A DNA stretch of 64,000 nucleotides, from NCBI GenBank assembly GCA_040752515.1, contig JBFMGQ010000004.1, positions 86,518-150,517 of the forward strand, written 5' to 3'. The translations under genes were made by a program, and so were the position numbers. The notes under the pieces are model-generated. The model was not told where the DNA came from, made no database searches, and saw nothing but the letters and a program-made list of their open reading frames with translations. Of the stretch, positions 59,298 to 64,000 are shown one piece after another; positions within the stretch are counted from its first letter, which is position 1, and each line of letters opens with the position of its first letter. The DNA comes from Tenuifilum sp040752515 (GTDB taxonomy: Bacteria; Bacteroidota; Bacteroidia; Bacteroidales; Tenuifilaceae).

Positions 59298-60209
59298 ATG
59301 ACCTACGTAACAAAAGAAAAACTATTCAGCAGGGAATGGTTTAAGGCATATGTCTTAATACTGGTAGGATCGTTTATTCTTGCAGCCGGTTTTGTTCTGT
59401 TTATCGACCCACACCGAATTGCACCCGGGGGCGTTTATGGTATTGGTATCATAGTTCATTATCTCACAAAGGGAATGTTTTCATGGGCTCCCGATGGTTT
59501 TCCAATAGGAACCGTTGGCTTGCTCCTTAATATTCCACTTACCATTATTGGTATTAGAGTACTAGGGCCTATGTTTGGGATAAAGACCGTAGTGGGTTTT
59601 GTCCTTTCATCTGTTTTTATTGATGTTTTACACCTCCAACTTGGCTATAATCCATTGGTTGACGATATGCTACTCTCGTCAATTTTCGGCGGCGTACTAA
59701 TTGGATTTGGTTTAGGCCTAATTTTTAAATCAAAGGCTACTTCGGGCGGTTCCGATATCATTGCAATGATTATTGCAAAGTACACCCGCTTACCGCTGGG
59801 TCAACTTATGATTTATGTTGATTCAACTATTGTTCTTTTGGCATTGGTAGCTTTTCAGGACTGGAAAATACCCCTATACTCTTGGGTTGTTATTTATGTT
59901 ACCGGAAAAGTGATCGACATGACCATTCAAGGCGTTAGCTACGATAAAGCCCTTTTCATTATCACCGATAAGTACGAGGATGTGAAAAATAAGATTATCC
60001 ACGATATTGAACGCGGAGGAACCATCATCAATGTGCAGGGCATGTACACCGGCCATGATAAAAAAATGATATTTACCAATGTCTCGCGCCGTGAGGTTCA
60101 TATGCTTAAGGACTACATTCATAAAATTGATCCAAACGCATTTATCACCGTAATTGATGCCAACGAAATTCTTGGAAACGGATTTAAACCGTTAAGCGAG
60201 AGCCTATAA
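59298..60209 (+). CDS. YitT family (DUF2179) membrane protein
   Basis: 303 residues. Five to six membrane helices (about 17-220) with GGVYGIGIIVHYLTKGMFSW and KATSGGSDIIAMII, typical of YitT, and a C-terminal cytoplasmic DUF2179 domain (about 225-300: DKALFIITDKYEDVKNKII, KMIFTNVSRREVHMLKDYI). Function not established; family members have been proposed as transporters. Ends 10 bases before rsgA. Confidence 0.9.
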   Translation: MTYVTKEKLFSREWFKAYVLILVGSFILAAGFVLFIDPHRIAPGGVYGIGIIVHYLTKGMFSWAPDGFPIGTVGLLLNIPLTIIGIRVLGPMFGIKTVVGFVLSSVFIDVLHLQLGYNPLVDDMLLSSIFGGVLIGFGLGLIFKSKATSGGSDIIAMIIAKYTRLPLGQLMIYVDSTIVLLALVAFQDWKIPLYSWVVIYVTGKVIDMTIQGVSYDKALFIITDKYEDVKNKIIHDIERGGTIINVQGMYTGHDKKMIFTNVSRREVHMLKDYIHKIDPNAFITVIDANEILGNGFKPLSESL

Positions 60210-60219
60210 TTTACCGCCA

Positions 60220-61155
60220 ATGGAAAAGGGATTAGTGTTAAAAAGCACTGGTAGCCATTACAGGGTTCGTTTGGAGAACGGCCAAGTGGTTGAATGTATT
60301 CCACGCGGAAAGCTCCGCCTAAACGAATTTAAAACCACAAATCCCATAACCGTAGGCGATTGGGTGACCGTTGAGCTAAACCCCAATGGTATTGGCCTTA
60401 TAACAGCCATTCAGGAACGAAAAAACTACATCATCCGTAAGGCTACCAATCTTTCACGTGAGGCCCATATCATTGCAGCTAACATCGATCAGGCACTACT
60501 GGTAGTTACAATTGTTCAACCCGAAACCCAACTGGCTTTTATCGACCGCTATCTTGTTACAGCAGAGGCCTACAGAATCCCAACAATACTTGTTTTCAAC
60601 AAAATCGATTTAGTCGATTCAACCTACCAGCCCGTTCTCGATAGCTATATTTCTATATACGAGTCCATTGGTTATAAATGCATAAAAGTTTCAGCAAAAA
60701 CAGGTCTTAATCTCGATTTACTTAAACAAACACTTCAAGGTAAGGTTAGCTTACTTTCTGGTAATTCAGGCGTGGGCAAATCAACTCTAATTAATTACTT
60801 AGAGCCTGGTTTAAACCTGAAAACCGCTGAAATCTCAAGTGCCCATCTCAAAGGCCGTCATACCACTACGTTCAGTGAAATATTTGAATTAAGCTTTGGC
60901 GGATTTATAATTGATACTCCCGGAATAAAAAGCTTTGGCTTAGTTGATATTGAAAAGGATGAGCTTTACCATTTCTTTCCAGAAATATTCAAACTATCCG
61001 ACAAGTGCAAATACTACAATTGTACCCATATCCATGAACCAGGCTGCGCCGTTATAGAGGCTGTTAACAGTGGAGAAATCGCTCCTTCGCGCTACCTTAG
61101 CTACCTTAGCATTTACGATGACGAAAATGAAAAATATCGACCAAAGTTAAAGTGA
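60220..61155 (+). CDS. rsgA: Ribosome small subunit biogenesis GTPase RsgA
   Basis: 311 residues. OB domain (about 1-75), circularly permuted GTPase with NKIDLVD (G4) before GNSGVGKST (P-loop, G1) and DTPGI (G3), then a zinc-binding tail with CKYYNCTHIHEPGCAV. It releases maturation factors from the 30S subunit late in assembly. The OB domain and the C-H-C zinc ligands are intact. Same strand and 10 bases after the YitT gene. Confidence 0.95.
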   Translation: MEKGLVLKSTGSHYRVRLENGQVVECIPRGKLRLNEFKTTNPITVGDWVTVELNPNGIGLITAIQERKNYIIRKATNLSREAHIIAANIDQALLVVTIVQPETQLAFIDRYLVTAEAYRIPTILVFNKIDLVDSTYQPVLDSYISIYESIGYKCIKVSAKTGLNLDLLKQTLQGKVSLLSGNSGVGKSTLINYLEPGLNLKTAEISSAHLKGRHTTTFSEIFELSFGGFIIDTPGIKSFGLVDIEKDELYHFFPEIFKLSDKCKYYNCTHIHEPGCAVIEAVNSGEIAPSRYLSYLSIYDDENEKYRPKLK

Positions 61156-61192
61156 TACATTATATTTTAATTACATATAAATTATAAATTAA

Positions 61193-61966
61193 ATGGTTAT
61201 GGAATCACATGAAATTGACTACAGGATTTTTGGCGAATCTATTCAGCTGGTTGAGGTTGAGCTTGATCCGCACGAAACCGTTATAGCCGAAGCTGGGGCT
61301 ATGGTTTATATGGAAAATGGTATTGAGTTTGAAACAAAGCTTGGCGATGGTTCAAACCCCGGATCGGGATTTCTGGGCAAACTACTTTCTGCAGGTGCAC
61401 GGGCCATAACAGGCGAATCGATATTTATGACTCACTTCACCAACAGGGGCATAGGCAAAAGGAAGGTGGCCTTTTCAGCCCCTTACCCGGGGACAGTTGT
61501 TCCTATCGACCTATCAAAAGTTGGAGGTAGCCTTATTGTCCAAAAGGATGGCTTTCTTTGCGCTGCTTTGGGTACAAGCATCTCCCTTCACCTTAACAGG
61601 AAACTTGGTGCAGGTTTAGTAGGAGGCGAAGGATTCATCCTTCAACGACTTTCCGGCGATGGCTTGGCCTTTGTCCATGCCGGTGGTACTGTTATCGAAA
61701 AACAACTTAATAATGAAACCCTACGCATCGATACAGGGTGTATTGTAGCCTTTGAACCCTCCATTGACTTCGATGTTCAAACCAGTGGTAATCTGAAGAG
61801 CATGCTCTTTGGCGGCGAGGGCCTTTTCCTTGCTACCCTCTCAGGTACAGGCAAGGTTTGGCTGCAATCCATGCCTATTAAGAAATTAATTCAGGCCCTT
61901 GCGCCTTACGGAAAAAATCGCGGTAAGGAAAACAACTCCATACTTGGCAATCTTTTAGAGGAATAG
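61193..61966 (+). CDS. AIM24/TIGR00266 family protein
   Basis: 257 residues (255 from the second ATG at 61199). A beta-rich TRAP-like fold with the family pattern QLVEVELDPHETVIAEAGAMVYME, FTNRGIGKRKVAFSAPYPG, GFILQRLSGDGLAFVHAGGTV and LSGTGKVWLQSMP. Related to yeast AIM24; bacterial function unknown. No signal peptide. Four bases from the mnmH gene that follows, and 37 after rsgA. Confidence 0.88.
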   Translation: MVMESHEIDYRIFGESIQLVEVELDPHETVIAEAGAMVYMENGIEFETKLGDGSNPGSGFLGKLLSAGARAITGESIFMTHFTNRGIGKRKVAFSAPYPGTVVPIDLSKVGGSLIVQKDGFLCAALGTSISLHLNRKLGAGLVGGEGFILQRLSGDGLAFVHAGGTVIEKQLNNETLRIDTGCIVAFEPSIDFDVQTSGNLKSMLFGGEGLFLATLSGTGKVWLQSMPIKKLIQALAPYGKNRGKENNSILGNLLEE

Positions 61967-61969
61967 GCA

Positions 61970-62992
61970 ATGGTTTCAACCATTAGTATTGATCGTTTTA
62001 TTGAACTAATTGATATTTATCCAGTTATTGATGTACGTTCGCCCTCGGAATATGCTCGCGGGCATATTCCGAATGCCCTTAATATTCCCCTTTTTAACGA
62101 CGAAGAAAGAGCCATTGTTGGAACAAGATACATTTCCGAAGGACGTCAGCAGGCGGTGAGAGTTGGCCTTGAGCTGGTTGCTCCCAAGCTCAACCATTTT
62201 ATTGATACCCTAAGCTCAAAGGTTACCCAAAAGACCATTCTTGTTTACTGTTGGCGAGGGGGTATGCGTAGCGCTAGCATGAGTTGGCTTTTTGGATTGG
62301 CCGGGTTCAAGCCTTTAACCCTTGAGGGGGGGTACAAATCGTTTAGGCGATACGCTCAAGCCTCTTTCGAAAAAAACTACCACTTTCTGGTTTTAGGGGG
62401 TATGACTGGATGCGGTAAAACCGAAATACTTAAAAAACTAAAGGAAGCCGGGGAGCAGGCTATCGATTTGGAGGGTTTAGCTAATCATAAAGGCTCTGCA
62501 TTTGGATGGATAAATCAACTACCCCAGCCGTCAACGGAGCATTTTGAAAACTTGCTATTCAATGAACTAAGAAAGTTTAATCCATTAGTTCCCATTTGGA
62601 TTGAAGACGAAAGTAAAAGTATTGGTTCCGTTTTTATTCCTCAATCAATTTTCAATCAAATGGTTAATAGTCCTACTGTGGTAATTGAATCCGATTTACA
62701 ATCCAGAATAAACAGGTTAGCCCAGGAATATACCTCATGCGAAAAGCAATATTTAATTGATTCCGTTAAACGAATTCAAAAACGATTAGGGCTTGAAAAA
62801 GCTCAACGTTGTATCGACTTAATTCAATCGGATAGGCTGGCTGAGGCCATTACCATAACCTTAGAATATTACGATAAAACCTACAAATACGGATTAGATC
62901 AAAAAAAAATACCACCAAAGAACTTCGCCTTTGATGGTATTAGCAATATTGTTGAAGAGCTAATATCGTACCGTAAAAACTTTAAATACTAA
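61970..62992 (+). CDS. mnmH: tRNA 2-selenouridine synthase
   Basis: 340 residues. An N-terminal rhodanese domain (about 8-130) with the active-site cysteine in VYCWRGGMRS, then a P-loop domain with GGMTGCGKTEIL. The enzyme first geranylates the sulfur of 2-thiouridine at tRNA position 34 and then exchanges it for selenium from selenophosphate. No selD is in the window, so selenium use is not shown here. Its 3' end overlaps the convergent Usp gene by 11 bases. Confidence 0.93.
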   Translation: MVSTISIDRFIELIDIYPVIDVRSPSEYARGHIPNALNIPLFNDEERAIVGTRYISEGRQQAVRVGLELVAPKLNHFIDTLSSKVTQKTILVYCWRGGMRSASMSWLFGLAGFKPLTLEGGYKSFRRYAQASFEKNYHFLVLGGMTGCGKTEILKKLKEAGEQAIDLEGLANHKGSAFGWINQLPQPSTEHFENLLFNELRKFNPLVPIWIEDESKSIGSVFIPQSIFNQMVNSPTVVIESDLQSRINRLAQEYTSCEKQYLIDSVKRIQKRLGLEKAQRCIDLIQSDRLAEAITITLEYYDKTYKYGLDQKKIPPKNFAFDGISNIVEELISYRKNFKY

Positions 62993-63821
62993 GAGTTCCC
63001 GGATTAATACAGAGTACAGGTATTTTTGCCTTGTTAGCAATAACGTACTGTTCCTGAGCACCAAAAACAAAGTCAGTTAAATCGATATTAGGCGTGGTCA
63101 TTACAATTATAAGTTCTGCTTCAATATCGGTAGCCAGATTTACAATTTCCTCCTGGAAACTTTTCCCCTTTGCAGCATTGTGAATTTCCCAATCTAAGCC
63201 ATTCGATTCGATATGCATTTTTGCAAACGACAGGTTGTTGTTAATTTTTTTCTGCACACCCGAATCGAAAGCATTGGGAACAATAACATGAATTTTCGAC
63301 CCAAACTGTTTTGCAAATCGAATGCCCCATTGAATCTTCTCCTTGTCCTCATCCCTGAACTCAACAGGCATTACTATGTGGGAAAAATTCTTACCCATGT
63401 CGGGTTCGTCCTGAACAACTAAAAATGGTACTTCAGAGCCAGCGATTACCTTTAATGCCCAGCTGCCAGTAAGTTTTTGTACACCTTTAATTCCATGCGT
63501 ACCCATTATTACCATTTCGGCATTAATCTCGCTGGCATATTCGCTAATGGTATCAAAAATGTTTCCCTCTAAGATGTGCGTTTTTACCTCAACTCCATAA
63601 TCTTTTAATATTCTCTGTTGATCCTCTTTCATTCTTTGGCTGGCTTCGTCCTCGGAAAGTTTACTCTTGCTAAACAAACCACCAGTCTGAATTACATGTA
63701 ACAGGTCAATTTGGATGGGCTCCTTGGCAAGCTTCATGAGTTTCACGGCATGCTTAAGTGCATTCTCAGCTACCGGCGTAAAATCCCATGGAATTAAATA
63801 TTTATTAGTATTTTCTGCCAT
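62982..63821 (-). CDS. Tandem universal stress protein (two UspA domains)
   Basis: 279 residues, two Usp repeats. The first (1-138) has IPWDFTPVAENALKHAVKL and VIMGTHGIKGVQKLTGSWALKVI, close to the ATP-binding G-x2-G-x9-GS/T loop; the second (about 145-279) opens FSHIVMPVEF and ends KIPVLCINPG with a degenerate loop. Cytoplasmic; role in stress or energy status inferred from the family. Overlaps mnmH by 11 bases at the 3' ends. A related C-terminus occurs at 1-134 of the window. Confidence 0.9.
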   Translation of the reverse strand: MAENTNKYLIPWDFTPVAENALKHAVKLMKLAKEPIQIDLLHVIQTGGLFSKSKLSEDEASQRMKEDQQRILKDYGVEVKTHILEGNIFDTISEYASEINAEMVIMGTHGIKGVQKLTGSWALKVIAGSEVPFLVVQDEPDMGKNFSHIVMPVEFRDEDKEKIQWGIRFAKQFGSKIHVIVPNAFDSGVQKKINNNLSFAKMHIESNGLDWEIHNAAKGKSFQEEIVNLATDIEAELIIVMTTPNIDLTDFVFGAQEQYVIANKAKIPVLCINPGTLSI

Positions 63822-63948
63822 AACTTTTTCAATTTTGGTCCTAAAATTGGGTAGTTAAATTTACTATATTTTAATTAAATATCACTACTGTCCGACAAAA
63901 AAAAGTAGAATAAGGGGGTTTCACCCGAAGGATTCGCCCCCGATGTTG

Positions 63949-63956
63949 TAGATTTG
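63949..63956 (+). promoter_or_regulatory. -7 box inside the IS end
   Basis: TAGATTTG, 22 bases before the ATG at 63978. Confidence 0.4.
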
Positions 63957-63977
63957 TTTTGCATACAAAATCACAAC

Positions 63978-64000
63978 ATGAGCAAAAATAAGGAAATAAA
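63978..64000 (+). CDS. Start of a probable transposase gene (partial)
   Basis: Only seven full codons are visible (MSKNKEI), cut by the window edge. Called a transposase because of its place just inside a putative terminal repeat; the residues alone prove nothing. Confidence 0.35.

Larger units (their letters stand above)
63888..64000 (+). mobile_element. Left end of an insertion sequence (partial)
   Basis: From CTGTCCGACAAAA (63888-63900) the base composition changes: a GGGGG to CCCCC pairing (63914-63918 with 63937-63941), an internal CGAA/TTCG hairpin (63926-63929 and 63933-63936), a promoter box and then an ATG. The CTGTCCGAC start looks like the terminal inverted repeat of an IS4-type element of Bacteroidota. 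The other end is outside the window, so the call rests on this edge only. Confidence 0.5.

Noticed and set aside
61970..62992. Proof that the organism uses selenium
   Set aside because: mnmH alone is not enough; selD and selenoprotein genes are not in the window, and the enzyme also has geranyltransferase activity.

Overview
The window is a gene-dense stretch (about 58 protein genes and one tRNA) of a Bacteroidota chromosome, most likely of the order Bacteroidales. The support is: recurring TAnnTTTG promoter boxes with almost no Shine-Dalgarno sequences, two secreted nucleases with C-terminal type IX secretion (T9SS) sorting domains, a UpxY-type NusG paralogue, a DUF2723 (GT117) membrane protein, a DUF4254/GT9 gene pair, a LysO exporter split over two genes, and an atpD-atpC pair standing apart from the other ATP synthase genes. 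A glycyl radical enzyme implies anaerobic or microaerobic life. The exported superoxide dismutase and the aspartate oxidase fit a cell that meets some oxygen.

Layout. 1-7824: end of a universal stress protein, a large Cache-HAMP-GAF-PAS-PAS receptor without an output domain, dGTPase, a polyprenyl diphosphate synthase, an ArsR regulator, CvpA and TyrS. 7942-12296: Wzz-like chain-length protein and O-antigen ligase, facing (and overlapping at the 3' ends) a GAF-PP2C phosphatase, then EF-P. 12598-19765: a minus-strand TolC-HlyD-TsaB-DUF3108 operon, a phosphoesterase, a small membrane protein, a solitary UpxY antiterminator and peptidase E. 19814-29275 (minus strand): TPR membrane protein, T9SS endonuclease I, formyl-THF cyclo-ligase, then SUI1, a T9SS EEP nuclease and an outer-membrane barrel protein with an HExxH peptidase-like domain. 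29578-35203: DUF2723 protein, AtpD, AtpC and an alpha/beta hydrolase. 35206-41234: the most distinctive locus. A TetR regulator with an extra C-terminal domain is divergent from a glycyl radical activase, a trans-4-hydroxy-L-proline dehydratase (HypD-like, supported by a full set of active-site residues) and an S37-type tripeptidyl aminopeptidase. 41286-55078: exported SOD, NadB, PHP phosphatase, split LysO, e(P4)-type lipoprotein phosphatase, a DUF362 ferredoxin-like lipoprotein, tRNA-Arg(CCT), Lrp/AsnC regulator, AEC transporter, YceI, Dtd-MazG, DeoC, a sodium:solute symporter and a sugar nucleotidyltransferase. 55367-63821: M23 endopeptidase, U32 protein, DUF4254-GT9, YitT, RsgA, AIM24-like, MnmH/SelU and a tandem universal stress protein. 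The last ~110 bases look like the left end of an insertion sequence.

How the parts fit. The S37 peptidase and HypD/HypE would together turn secreted-protease products of hydroxyproline-rich protein (collagen-like or plant extensin-like) into pyrroline-5-carboxylate. A near-perfect palindrome next to the tetR promoter, plus a related GTTAAC site inside the hyp promoter, suggest that the TetR protein controls both directions. The two T9SS nucleases and the e(P4)-type phosphatase make a second theme: extracellular nucleic-acid and phosphate scavenging. A family of 19-7-19 hairpin repeats occurs in three intergenic regions (5482-5520, 29377-29421, 42055-42099) and is not explained by any gene.
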